The notes under the pieces were generated by a model. It ran no database searches, was not told where the DNA came from, and saw nothing but the letters and a program-made list of their open reading frames with translations. A DNA stretch of 64,000 nucleotides from Trissonchulus latispiculum (taxonomy: Eukaryota; Nematoda; Enoplea; Enoplida; Ironidae): positions 1 to 64,000 of the forward strand of contig JASAND010024079.1 in assembly GCA_030248195.1 (NCBI GenBank), in the 5' to 3' direction. Below, one piece after another: positions 7,715 through 19,028 of the stretch; the first letter of the stretch is position 1; every line of letters begins with the position of its first letter. A program made the translations under genes and the position numbers.

Positions 7715-8200
7715 GGGAGACAGGTTAAAGTCCTCAGTATGCTAAAGATATTAGCCTGCTAGAAGGCAAGGAAGAGAAAAAGTAGTGACAGGTTTGAGTC
7801 CTCAGTGTGTTATTCATATGAGCCTGCTAGAAGGCTGCTAATAGGGAGAAAGACTTTTGACAGCTTTGAGTCCTCAGTGTGTTATTCATATGAGCCTGCT
7901 AGAAGGCTGCTAATAGGGAGAGAAAGACTTTTGACAGCTTTGAGTCCTCAGTGTGTTATTCATATGAGCCTGCTAGTAGGGAGAGAAATACTTTTAAAGC
8001 AAGCAGGCAAGTAATAGGGAGAAAGACTTTTGACAGCTTTGAGTCCTCAGTGTGTTATTCATATGAGCCTGCTAGAAGGCAAGGAAGAGAAAAAATTTTA
8101 AAGCAAGCAGGCAGCTAATAGGGAGAAAGACTTTTGACAGCTTTGAGTCCTCAGTGTGTTATTACTATGAGCCTGCTAGAAGGCTGCTAACAGGAGACTC
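7715..8200 (+). repeat. Tandem array of a 73-bp unit (about six copies, some longer)
   Basis: Units share GAGTCCTCAGTGTGTTATTC, ATATGAGCCTGCTAGAAGGC and GGGAGAAAGACTTTTGACAG. Starts are near 7729 (degenerate), 7794, 7867, 7942, 8038 and 8143. Some units carry an extra AAGCAAGCAGGC stretch. It is a minisatellite, and open frames across it are incidental. Confidence 0.9.
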
Positions 8201-9299
8201 ATGTCATCTGAAGTACGTAGCTACAAATTTTGGATTCCTTAAGTGTTTATTTTCTTCCTTCCATTTCAAGGTTAGTATAAAGGTCCAGATGTCATATAGA
8301 AGGATAAAGGCAAGAAAAATTCAGTTATTTAAGGATATTGGAAAAAAATTTGTAGAAATATAGTTGGCCTTTACAACTCTGAAGCAAGTAGGTAACAGAA
8401 GCGTCATTGGCAAACAGTCAGGTAAATAAAAAGTTTGAAAATGTTACTTAATTGTTACTTAATTAATTTATGTACTTAATTAGGCATATAATTAAAACAC
8501 TAATTAGGCAGGTAACCTAACTATAGTCTAGCAAACTTAAAGTTAAATATGGAGACAAAGTAAATAACACTGTTACAAATTTAGTACAATGTTAGAAAGC
8601 TAAGCTAAGCTAAGAAAATTGGCCAACAGTGACCTTGAGAACATCTGCCTCCATGATTAATGACCTTACCTGTATGATTAATTAGCTCCCATTTGACTCC
8701 AGCACTCCTGTACAAAGAGCTCCCATTTGTCCTCTCCTATACTACTTAAATACTTATATTTGTAATGAGTTCCAGCACGCAAAGAGGATGGTGGTGCAGA
8801 TAAGCTTTATTTAGAATGTTTTACTAAATTTCTGATAAAGAGTTGATATTAGGGGTAGACTACAGTTAACCGTCGGATGGTACTTGACGAACACTAGATG
8901 CAGCGAAATCACTGCCATACGCTATAATTTGCAACCTCTCCCAGCCAGAATAGCAGCTGCTAACATGAACGAAGTGAATCGAAGAACGCAGTTATGATTT
9001 GAGGCGTACAATTTGTTTAAATTTGCTCAACTAATTAGAACAGTTAATAGTATAGGTTTGCAGTATCAGGTTAATTCTCTAATGCTAAACACAGTCAAGT
9101 TGTTTGTTTAATTCACTACGGTACGGTTTCTAGCTCAAATCTATTCTTAATCTTCTAGACAAGAAGTAATAGTGGAACAATAAAGCAGCTTGTGGATAGC
9201 ATGAGTCAAACAAAATGTGGAATAAATATGAAGGATTTTCACGGATCACAAATATGGAGTAGTACGGTCGGTAAATTAATCCAAGGGGAATCCAGATAA
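8201..9299. other. AT-rich stretch with no recognised gene
   Basis: No ORF with family features, no RNA gene and no clear repeat ends were seen. Short TTACTTAATT-type repetitions occur near 8450-8520. Confidence 0.5.
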
Positions 9300-10154
9300 G
9301 TTACGTTAATTTATAATTTGCAATAATTATAGCGTCTGGCCCCTCCGTGGGGGCTCTCAGGGGTTAAACTGTAGTCTGGTACATTTATGCCACCCGAAGT
9401 CCCGAACCCCCTGAGCGATTTTTGGACTCAAAAAGTTAGCTAAATTTAGCTAAAAATGGTCAATTTTTTGAAAAGTTTTCTCAAATTTAGGCTTAAAATC
9501 GCTTTAAAACGGTGCAAAAACGCCTAAAACGTTAAAAACAAGCCTTCTTTTGATGAAAAAAGGATTAAATCACAGAAATGTTTCCATTTTTTGTCCATTT
9601 TTGGAATTTCTGAGGTCCGAATTCTGGGGGAGGGTTGGGAGGTACCCCATCACATTTTGGGTTGGACCACCAAACTCCCAAGATTTACCCACCCTTCGAG
9701 ATCCAAAGTACCAGGGAAACTATGGTGGAGGGTGGAGTGGAGTAGAACTGGCTTTCTCCTTTGCCAAAATTTAGGGGGGGGAGGCGGAGGCGGAGGGCTG
9801 GAAAAAGTTCCCCTAGCCCTAGGTCCCATCAATGAGAGAGGGCCCGCCGAAAATATGAGACATATTTTTAAAAAATTTAGGGAATTTGTAGTTGTTTTGT
9901 AACCGCTAAAAATTGCTAAAAATATATAGTTATTTTCAGGTGTTTTTAAGCTAAAATAGCAAAAATGTTAAAAATCCTGCGAAGTACTAAGAATAGTAAA
10001 ATTTGGCATTTTTTCTGCTTACGTATTGGGGAGGTCGAAATCTATGGGGGACTTTCTTTAAGTCTGAATGGGGCCCCCACCGCCACGGCGCCACCTCCCC
10101 CCATAGATGTAGCTTGGGGCAGTAGCAGCGCCAGGATTTTTTGAAGGGGGGTAG
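9300..10154. mobile_element. C/G-tract repeat debris
   Basis: AT-rich pieces (AAAATTTT, TTTTTAGC) alternate with runs of G or C. GGGAAACTATG near 9716 is the end motif of the CATAGTTTCC MITE family seen complete at 13626 and 17033; the matching other end was not found here. There are no genes. Confidence 0.5.
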
Positions 10155-10215
10155 GCCCGACCCAAGGTTTTTAGGCCATCGCCTAACTTTATGAGGCGAT
10201 GGCCTAAGGAATTTA

Positions 10216-11730
10216 AGAAAAAGAAGAAGAAGAATTTTATTACTCAAATGCGCCGGCTTTACAATGCTACGACAAATTACGTTACAGCAACATCCTACAA
10301 GATCCGGCGTTCCGGCTTACAAAAACCAGCAAGTTTGCGCATTTATATACAATTCCAGAAACAATAAACATTTGTAGCATCTACAAACACTCAGAGTATT
10401 AGGGTGAGGAAGGACACAGTGGTCACCTAACACCTCGCCCTTTAATGAATGCATCTTAACGTACTTTGTCTAGTTCTGCTGTGAACATTATAAGATTATT
10501 TTGGTTAACAACATGTTGAGGTAAAAAGTTCCATAGTTTTGGTAGGCGAAAGAAGTATGACTTTTGCACCACATCTAACATTGACCTCGGTTCATACAGT
10601 TTCAGGGAATGATGTCGATAGCTAATGTTATCATAGGTAAAGCAATATTCAAATGGCAAATCCACATTGCCTTTTATGGTCTGAAACCCCATTTTAAGGT
10701 GGTGATTCCCTTTGGTCACAAAAGTTTGCACCATTGTTACTCGTTCATTACTTGGAGTTAAGAAGCCATTTTTATATCAAAATGTAGCTTGACATTTTCT
10801 CTTTTTCATGCATACCATGAAACTAATGTAGCTGTATTAAAATATTTTGGACACATTTTAGAAGAAGTATAATTTTCCAGACTTTTTGCAGACTCAAGTA
10901 AATTTCTTCGCGAGACATCGGTTATAGCTTTCGATACCTCCATCAAATAGCTGGAGACGATTTTTTATTTATTGTGAAATCGCTCTTCGTTATAGAGAAA
11001 TAAGCTGAAATGTGTGCGTAACCTGTATTTTGCCTACTTTTTCCAAATTTGTCAAGCGATTACTTTAGCTAGAAAGCAGCAATCGGGGCAACTAAAAAAT
11101 CGTCCCTGGGTATATTTGTGCAGAACTCATTTGTTAAGTAGCAGCCCTCCAACTTGCATGGTGAATGCTCCACAATCTTTGGAAAAAAATTGGTCGTGTT
11201 TTTGCAAAAACTACATTTTTCATGATAGCAGCCTACGGGATAGCTGTTGGTAGACGATCATCCATCGGATAATTTGCTCCTGTGAGACCTTCAGATCGAC
11301 GCCCTTAGTTTGATTTTCCGGCTTGTGTAGTTCAAGAAATGATGGATTATTTGATTTCTGCAAAAATGACAAGTTTTCGACGCAAAAACAAGAAAATCGG
11401 CAATATCGCACGCTAGAGAAAAGATAGAAAGTTGCTTTAAAAAGCAAAAATGTGAAGCTCAATGATATCTTTCAAATGAGCATAGTCATAGCTGTATAGC
11501 TGCCGCCAAACTTTCAGAAATTGGGAAAAACCGCCCTGATCGGAAATCTCAAATTTTTGAACCGGGATTGCGCGGAGGGTGTTAGAACGCTAAAAGAATG
11601 AATTTAGGAAAGTTTCGCCAAATTTCATCCTGAATGGCGCCACCAACCAACAATTTGTGCCCAAAAGGAATCACCACCTTAAATGTCGTTCAATGCGTTC
11701 AATAACGCGCAACCTAAAAATTAACAAAGT
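10216..11730 (-). pseudogene. 5'-truncated non-LTR retrotransposon, C-terminal reverse transcriptase end
   Basis: The minus-strand frame from about 11720 to 10456 (after discounting the TTAA element at 10694-11682) ends in KSYFFRLPKLWNFLPQHV. This is the basic-aromatic WNxLP motif found after the polymerase domain in many LINE and related reverse transcriptases. The 3' tail runs into a pyrimidine-rich TTCTTCTTC tract near 10216-10235. It is a dead-on-arrival copy. GATGGCCTAA near 10198 and 11733 may be its target duplication, though that word also recurs within the host element. Confidence 0.6.
10694..11682. mobile_element. TTAA-flanked MITE, copy 2
   Basis: The ends TTAAGGTGGTGATTCC (10694-10709) and the exact inverse (11667-11682) bound 989 bp with no transposase. 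It lies inside the LINE fragment, whose reading frame resumes beyond it. The ends resemble copy 1 (TTAAGGTGCTGGTATC). Confidence 0.85.
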
Positions 11731-11826
11731 TTGGATGGCCTAAATTTTTTGGGTGATGGCCTAAAAAATTTGAGTCGCTGAGCCATTTGGCCTAAAGTTC
11801 GGCGACCAAAAAACCCTGGCCCGACC

Positions 11827-12055
11827 CAAGCATCCGGCGATCTTTTTTTTTGGGAAATCCAACATTTTGGCCAAATTTTAGCCAATTTTTATCTTTTTCG
11901 ATTTTTAGCAAAAATGTGCCGATTTTTTAAAAAATTCTTAAAACACTCAAACCATGCATATTATGCACCTAGCTGAAAAAATTTTCTGGGGTGGGCGACA
12001 TCTCAAAGGGAGGGACCCCAATCATAGGTGTAAGGTGGGGCGGGGGGTTGGGGGG
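11827..12055. other. C/G-tract repeat debris
   Basis: AT-rich words (TTTTTAGC, AAAATTTT) and short G tracts. No gene or complete element. Confidence 0.4.
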
Positions 12056-12063
12056 GGTAGCCC

Positions 12064-12445
12064 TGGGCTTATTCTAGTGGGGGGGGCCCCCCCATAAACA
12101 CCCTTCCCCCCCCAAAAATCGTACCCCCCCAAAAAAATCGCCCCCCCCCCCCAAAAAAAGTTGGTGCCCCTTTTGGTACTCTGAGAAAATCGCTGAGAAG
12201 GCCAAATTTTCAAAAATTTTCCGGCTTCGCCGGTGATTTTTAGTCGATTTTTGCCTATTTAAGCACTATTTTTGCACTAAAAACGAACTTTTTTGGCGAT
12301 TATTATAAAAATAGCGCTATTTTTAGCATGTTTTTAGAAAAATTTTGAAAAATTTTCGCCCCCCCCCCCAAGAATGAGTCGCCCCCCCGAGGGGCCTCCC
12401 CCAAAGAGCCCCCCCCCCCAAGAAAAATTCCCTAGAATAAGCCCG
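12064..12445. mobile_element. C-tract MITE with TGGGCTTATTC ends, copy 1
   Basis: The ends TGGGCTTATTCTAG and CTAGAATAAGCCCG are inverted repeats. GGTAGCCC at 12056-12063 and 12446-12453 is an 8-bp direct repeat. The interior is mostly runs of C separated by AAAAAT-like words. Copy 2 is at 16336-16713. Confidence 0.8.
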
Positions 12446-12453
12446 GGTAGCCC

Positions 12454-13552
12454 CCCCCAAGCCTTTTGTCAACCCTCCCCCCAAAAAATTTTTTTGGGGG
12501 GGACGCCCCCCCCCCCCCCCCCCCAACTGGGTGGGGGGGGGGGTAGTCGCACCGAAGGCGCAAAAAAATGACCAAAACTAGGGTATTTTTAGGGTAAATG
12601 TTGAAAAATTTTCAAAAATGTCCAAATTTTCGGCTTAAACTGTTTATTAATATGAGAAATACACGTTTTTAACTGTATTATGGATCTTATGACTCAATAT
12701 AGACCTTATTTTGGACTTGGAAACATGTTGGCAATCAAGTTTTTGAGTTTAAAACCACTGTCTAATGATAAAATTACTTTATGGTTAGATGTTTTTTATC
12801 ATTAGAAACGGCTGAAAATGCAATTTTTGGCATAAAAAATGAAAAATTTTTTTTTGGGGGAGGGGGTGGGGGGGGTCCTGGGGTGGGGGGGGGCGGGGGC
12901 GCCCGCCAGAGGGGGCCCCCCCCAGAAAATGTTGGGGGGGAGCCTCCCCCACCCCAAATCTCCGTTACACCTGTGACCCCAATCACAAAGGAGGGCCCAG
13001 GGCCATGGGCATAGGTGTGGCTGGGCAAAAAACCTGGGGGGGGTGGGGGGTTCCGACGGTGGGTGGCCCCCCCCCCTAGATTTTCGATTTTATGCCATTT
13101 TTTGGCCACTTTGGCCAAAAATCTGGGGGGGGGTAGCAAAAATCTGAAAATTTGGGGGGGGGGGTCGCCACAATTTGTCATTTTGGTGGGGGGCGGTCGG
13201 TCGGTCCCCCCACTCCCCCCCCCCCTTGTAACACACCTATGGCCATAGGTGTGGCTAGCGAAAATGGGGGGGGTTGGGGTTTGCAAAAAGTAGGGAGGAG
13301 GGGGTCTGGCAAAAAAAGGGGGAGGGGGGGGGTCGAAAAATTCGATTTGGGCCGAGGGGTAAAAAATTTTCGAGGGGGGATCGGCGAAATTTGGGTTTTC
13401 GCTAAAAAACTGAAAAGTGTTCTTAATTTTCAGCTCTATTTAGCGACCTTTAAGGTAATTAAGTGAATTTTATCAATTTTTTGAAAATTTTTAAATTTTA
13501 GGCTAAAAATTGCAAAAATTCAGATAGGGGGTTGAAAAGTTTGCAGGGGGCA
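12454..13552. mobile_element. C/G homopolymer-rich repeat debris
   Basis: Repeated G and C runs of 7 to about 20 bases alternate with TTTTTGGC-like and CATAGGTGT words. All long frames here encode only Gly/Pro/Arg runs and are artefacts of the tracts. Element ends are hard to place by eye. Confidence 0.5.
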
Positions 13553-13553
13553 C

Positions 13554-14859
13554 TGGCGGATCCAGGATATCGTGACGGGGGGGGCGGTAAAACTTTTCCA
13601 GCGGGGGGGTCTGGGGGGCGGAGCCCATAGTTTCCCTGGAACTTTGGGTCTGGGGGGGGGGTAAATCTTGGCCGACCTACGAAATGTGATGGGGGTACCC
13701 CCCACCAACCCCCCCCCCATAGGTGTACCTGGGGGGGGGGGTGGGGGGGAACCCCTCCCCCCAAATGGAAAAGTGCCGACCCCACCCTCGAAATTTTGGA
13801 GGCAGACCCCACCCCCAAATGGCCAAATCCCAGACCCCACCCACCCAAATTTGCCAGACCCCACCCACCCAAATTTGCCAGACCCCACCCTCAAAATTTT
13901 GAAAATTTTGCCTCAAAATTAGTAAAAATTCGAAATTTTTCGGAAAAATTCGAAATTTTTGCAAAAAATTTAGGTTTTTTTGAGTAAATGAGCAAAAATG
14001 AAGAAATATTTTTGATTTTTAGTTGGAAATAACGCTTTTTTAGCAAATTTGCGAATTTTTTCTAAATTTTTGACCTAAAAATTTTTTACCCCCCCCCCAA
14101 ATTCGATTTTTCCGAACCCCACCCCACCTCAAAACGGCTGACCCCACCCACCCTAATTTCGGCTACCCCCTCCCCCAACGATTTCTCAAGGTACACCTAT
14201 GCCCCCCCCCCAGAATTCGGACCTCAGAAATTTCGAAAAATGGCCAAAAAATGCAAAATTTTCCGTAATTTAGCCCTTTTTTCTTCAAAATAAGGCTTGT
14301 TCTTAACGTTTTAGGCGCTTTTGCACCGTTTTAAAGCGATTTTAGGTCAAAATTTTAGGAAAATTTTTCAAAAATGACCATTTTTCGACCAAATTTAGCT
14401 AAGTTTTTGGGTCCAAAAATCGTTGGGGGGGTTCGGGGGGGGGGGTAGGGGGAGGGTAAGTCAAAAAATCTGGGGGGGGGGGTAAATTTGGTCAAAAATT
14501 TTGGGGGGGATACCCCCCCCAAAGGAAACTATGGCGGAGCCCCCGCCAGAAGTTGAAGAAATTTTGTTTTTGAAATGAAATCGGTCTTCGGATCTTTAAT
14601 TCTTTTTATACTGAAGAACTGAACAAATTTTTTAAAATTCTTGACATTTGTAGGCAAAAATGGTAATTTTCTCCTAAAAATCGGATGCATTTCAAGATTT
14701 TTGTTCACAAATGCAATAAATATGCGGTTAAGAAGTAGAAAATTCGCGCCGACGGCGCGAAATTTTTTGATTTTTTGCCCTTTTTCCTCTTTCTCTCCTT
14801 AATTTCCCTACCTTCGAATCGTGACGGGGGGGCGGCCGCCCCCCCTCCTGGATCCGCCT
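13554..14859. mobile_element. C/G-tract element with GGCGGATCCAGG ends, hosting a nested MITE
   Basis: TGGCGGATCCAGGA at the left and TCCTGGATCCGCC at the right are inverted, each next to TCGTGACGGGGG. The inner part 13626-14533 is a separate later insertion. No coding capacity. Confidence 0.6.
13626..14533. mobile_element. CATAGTTTCC MITE, copy 1, with 8-bp target duplication
   Basis: It starts CATAGTTTCCCTGGAACTTT and ends with the inverse of CATAGTTTCCTTTGGGGGG. GCGGAGCC at 13618-13625 and 14534-14541 is an 8-bp direct repeat. The family resembles hAT-type MITEs by target size. A shorter copy in opposite orientation is at 17033-17439. Confidence 0.75.
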
Positions 14860-16303
14860 TGGGGGGGGGGGGGGTCGGCCGAAGGCCGATTTGGGGGGAG
14901 GGGCACAGGTGGACAAGAGGGGAATTTCCCCCACCCCCTCGGCGAAGTTGTCCAGAAGGGGTCGCAAAATTGCTCCCACAACCACAAAGGGGCCGAAAAA
15001 TAGGTTTACGACTAGATTTTCCAAAACTTTTCCGGCGTTGCCGGAATTTTTCATTAAAAATCACTATATATATATTTTTTGCTAAAAAACGTCCGAAACG
15101 TTGTTTTATCGAAAAAATAGCTGTTTCTCATTAAAAAACGAGAACAAACGCTTAAAATTCGCTTTTAAAAGTAAGCTTAAAAAAATCGCTCTCACAAGGG
15201 GTACCCAAATTAGCTTTTCCACAAGGGTCAGTGAAATTGGACCTCCCGTTCAGGTATGGGAGGGGTAGAAAATTTTTTAGGGGGAGGGTCGGCGACCCCT
15301 CCATTTGAAGGGAGGGGTCCCCCCACCCCCAACACACCGATGTCCAGGGCCCCCCCCTGTCGCCGCCACTGCCTGGGGGGAACCCCTCTCGCAAATGGAA
15401 AAGTCTTGACCATAGGTGTAATGGAGATTGTGGGTGGGGGGTTCCCCCCAGCGTTTTTTCAAAATCGGATTTCATCAAATTTTCGTCATTTTTAGTTTCT
15501 GAGCGTCATTTTTATTTGTCCAACGTCAAAAATAAAGTTTTGCAGAAATGCAGTTTTGTTCTGATTTTAGGCTATATTCGTAATTTTGGTTGAATTTTTA
15601 CCTTGTTGGCGTGTGTTGCTTCATATTTCGCATTGTCCTGCAAATATACGTATATATATATTCTAACTTACGTACTCATATAATACAAATATCTGGTGTC
15701 TATGTATGTATCATGTCTTTGAGCATTAACAATGACGAGAACAACCCGATAAAATGTGGGGGGGTCTGGGGGGCGGAGCCCCCCACAAGTTGAAGAAATT
15801 TTTTGCCTTTTAGATGAAATATTTAAATCTTTAATTCTTTTCATTTTGCAGAAACAAGAAAATTTTTAAAAGTTTACCCTTTTTGAAGGGAAAAATAAGA
15901 ATTTTTTGCTAAACTCGCACGACATTTTAAGCTTTTTCTAGCCAAAAATCTGGTAAAAACGTTGGAAATATACGTATATAAACGCTCACGAAATTTTGTT
16001 GACATGCCTTTTTTCTGTTTTTCCTGTTTGCTTTTACTTACCTTCAAATCGCAACGACAGGGCTGCCCTCCAGATCCATCCCTAGTAGTTATAACATTTA
16101 TGCAATAAACGTTCTTAAACATCCTATCCTGGTACATACGTATATATAAGCTCTCATTCCATTCTAGCTGAGATAATCCGAAGAGAAAGTTTTTAAGGAA
16201 AATATTCAGCGAAATTGGTATACATGAGAAACTTCCAGCAAAAAATGCAATTGAAGTATGTAGCATAAAGACTCGTAGCCTGTGGCTTCGTATATGTATA
16301 TAT

Positions 16304-16335
<32 letters not shown>
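14860..16335. other. Repeat debris: C/G tracts, then AT-rich sequence
   Basis: About 15240-15440 holds further C/G-tract sequence. About 15760-16075 resembles parts of the element at 13554-14859 (GGGGTCTGGGGGGCGGAGCC, then AAGTTGAAGAAATTTT, ending in CCAGATCCATCCC). A TA microsatellite lies at about 16301-16334. No gene recognised. Confidence 0.45.
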
Positions 16336-16713
16336 CTGGGCTTATTCTACTGGGGGGGGGGGCGGGGGGCCCCCCATAAACACCCTTCCCCCCCAAAAAA
16401 CGTACCCCCCCACAAATCGCCCCCCCCCCCCAAAAAAGTGGGTGCCCCTTTTGGTACCAACTTTTGCCCTGAAAAAATCGCTCTGAAGGCCAAATTTTCA
16501 AAAATTTTCCGGCTTCGCCGGAGATTTTTAGTCGATTTTTGCCTATTTAAGCACTAAATCCGCTTAGTTTTGGCAATTGCTATAAAAATAGCGCAATTTT
16601 TAGCATGTTTTTAGAAAAATTTTGAAAAATTTTCGCCCCCCCCCAAAATGACTCGCCCCCGAGGCCCCCCCCAAAGAGCCCCCCCCAAGAAAAAATCCCG
16701 AGAATAAGCCCAG
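16336..16713. mobile_element. C-tract MITE with TGGGCTTATTC ends, copy 2
   Basis: CTGGGCTTATTCTA and GAATAAGCCCAG are the inverted ends, inserted in a TA repeat so the target duplication cannot be resolved. The interior matches copy 1 closely, for example CCATAAACACCCTTCCCCCC and GTGCCCCTTTTGGTAC. Confidence 0.8.
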
Positions 16714-17032
16714 ATATATATATAATACTATACTGATTGACCGTTCAAACATCGTCGAAGCTTAACATCACTCAGACAATAAATATATATATATAGAGCG
16801 GGAGTTTGGGGGCGGCAGCCCCCAAAATTTGAGAATTTTTTGAAAAATCACTGTTAAAACGTAATAGATACTTTGCATTCTTGTTAAATTTGAGTGCTAC
16901 TTCCACATTTTGGCTTGGTCATTCTGTCGTCATTTTTATTTTGGCGTCGTCAAAACTATTGTTCGTTTCTGCAAACGAAAATTTTGACCAAAAAACCTAG
17001 GTTCCCCCTAAAATTTTGGGGGGTCCTCTGGG

Positions 17033-17439
17033 CATAGTTTCCTTTGGGGGGATAACCCCCCCAATTTTTTTTACCAAATTTACCCTCCCAGATTTTTTAC
17101 TTACCCTCCCCCAACTTTTGGCTACCCCGAACCCCCCCAACAATTTTTGGACCCAAAAAGTTAGCTAAATTTGGTCGAAAATGGTAATTTTTTCAAAAGT
17201 TTTTCTAAAATTTTGACCAAAAACCGCTTTAAAACGGTGCAAAAACGCCGAAAACGTTAGGAACAAGCCTTATTTTGATGAAAAAAGGGCTAAATTACAG
17301 AAACTTTTGCATTTTATGGCCATTTTTCGAAATTTCTGAGGTCCGAATTCTGGGGGGGGGTTGGGGGGGTACCCCCATCACATTTTGGAGGTCGGCCAAG
17401 ATTTATCCCCCCCAGACCCAAAGTTTCAGGGAAACTATG
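17033..17439. mobile_element. CATAGTTTCC MITE, copy 2, with 8-bp target duplication
   Basis: CCTCTGGG at 17025-17032 and 17440-17447 flanks a 407-bp element with ends CATAGTTTCC and GGAAACTATG. The order of the inner words is reversed relative to copy 1, so it is inserted in the opposite orientation. Confidence 0.85.
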
Positions 17440-17447
17440 CCTCTGGG

Positions 17448-18064
17448 TATATAGCAAATATATAGGAAGTATATAGGAAAAAACCCAAATTTTCGAATTT
17501 TGGCTGAACTTTTTTATTAAGCGACAAATCGAAAATCTAATGATAACTGCCATGAGGCCTTGCGAAGAGCTTCAAAATGAGCCATAAAACGTCTCTCTAG
17601 CTCTTACGGTTGGTGAGAAATTTTCTACCAAACTGATGGGAGAAAACCCAATGCGGGAAAAAACCCATGGGCGGGAAAAAAGCCCAGCCGAATTTTTTGC
17701 TGCAAGCATGCCAGAACGGTTTTGACTATACCATTCGAAAGAGCGGGGTCATTTTTAGTACATCTGAATCATAAAATATCAATATTTTTGCAAAAAATCA
17801 TGTCAAATTGACTTTTCAAAATTTCGTATGTTTAACACGTAAACAGGCAAATTTTGGAAATTTTTGAAATTTGCTTAATTTCGGCAGTTTAAGCATCCTA
17901 TATATCACATAGAAAACGTGTTATTATTGCATTTAAAGCCAAACCCGACCTATATTAGTGAAAAATTAGCGGTTTTTGGCGAAATTTGAAAATTTGGCTT
18001 GAAATGGCGCCATCTCAGATTTTGGCCACCTGGACCTCACATAGAAGGTCGAACCTAGGTAAAA

Positions 18065-18106
<42 letters not shown>

Positions 18107-19028
18107 AAATTAATCAGGAGGCTCCACTGAGCTAAGAAATGCATGAATTGTTCCTTTGCTGCTAATGGTTAGAAAAAAATTTTATTTTGAAATTTGGGTT
18201 TTTTCCCGCAAATGGGTTTTTTCCCCGCACATGGGTTTTTTCCCGCCGAGTCTACGACACCCCCAGGTCGCACCACAGGTACTAGAGCCAAATTGCATAC
18301 ACCATCGTGAAGTTCGAGACATATCCTATGTGAAACTGTAATCCGTTTTGGGCTAAGTCTTTCCAGTAGTTCAGGGTGACTCCCCAAAGTTGACCCTGCC
18401 TGACCCCCATCTTGGGACCAAAAATTCCAAAATTTTCAAAGTCCCAAAAAATTTGCTGAGAGGCAGCGGGAGCTACAATAATACATCCTCTAGGGTAGTT
18501 TTGGACGCTCTTTATGATAGGTTATTAAAATCCGATATAGCTCATATGGGTGACTTACACTGGCTCGTATTGTGTTTTTCCCGCCGCGCTATTACCTTCC
18601 CCCGCCCTCCCCCCAAATGGACAGAACAAGGTCGACCAGGACAGGACTGGACTGGCATTTTTTGGTTCGTCCCCATTGCCCAAACGGGGGGTTGGTTTTT
18701 TCCTCACCACTTGCGGGTAGGTTTTTTCCTCGACCTCTATACGTACGGAAACAATTGCGTCTTTTCAAATGTTCGCTCCCCCACGCTGCGCGACTACCCC
18801 CCCCCCCGCTGGGCCTTCGGCTCCCCGTCAACCCGTTTTCCAAAATGCTCCAAAATTTTCCAACAGGTAATGCTCCGTACAAATGACAAAAAATGCCCTA
18901 ACGTGCTTACAATACATATATATATGTACAATACGTCCTATCTGGGTTTTTCAAATCATTTTTACGGCAGTTTATTCATTTTATTTGTTAAGCCTGCGAA
19001 GAAAAGCTCTACAGCGGAAAAATGCAAG
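17448..19028. other. Non-coding repeat sequence with GGGTTTTTTCCC motifs and a TA microsatellite
   Basis: GGGAAAAAACCC-type words near 17640-17690 are inverted relative to GGGTTTTTTCCCGC words near 18200-18250. A TA microsatellite lies at about 18066-18103. No gene is recognised; the longer frames around 18390-19050 show no family features. Confidence 0.4.

Larger units (their letters stand above)
10163..11818. mobile_element. hAT-like MITE with 8-bp target duplication, hosting two later insertions
   Basis: The ends are CAAGGTTTTTAGGCCATCGCC on the left and, inverted, CAGGGTTTTTTGGTCGCC on the right. GCCCGACC at 10155-10162 and 11819-11826 is an 8-bp target duplication, the size used by hAT transposons. 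It contains a LINE fragment, which in turn contains a TTAA MITE. There is no transposase. Confidence 0.75.

Noticed and set aside
7715..8200. CRISPR-like array
   Set aside because: The whole 73-bp unit repeats with no unique spacers, and the DNA is eukaryotic.
12022..15495. Many Gly/Pro/Arg-rich open frames
   Set aside because: They are translations of C/G homopolymer tracts in MITEs, overlap on all frames and show no family features.
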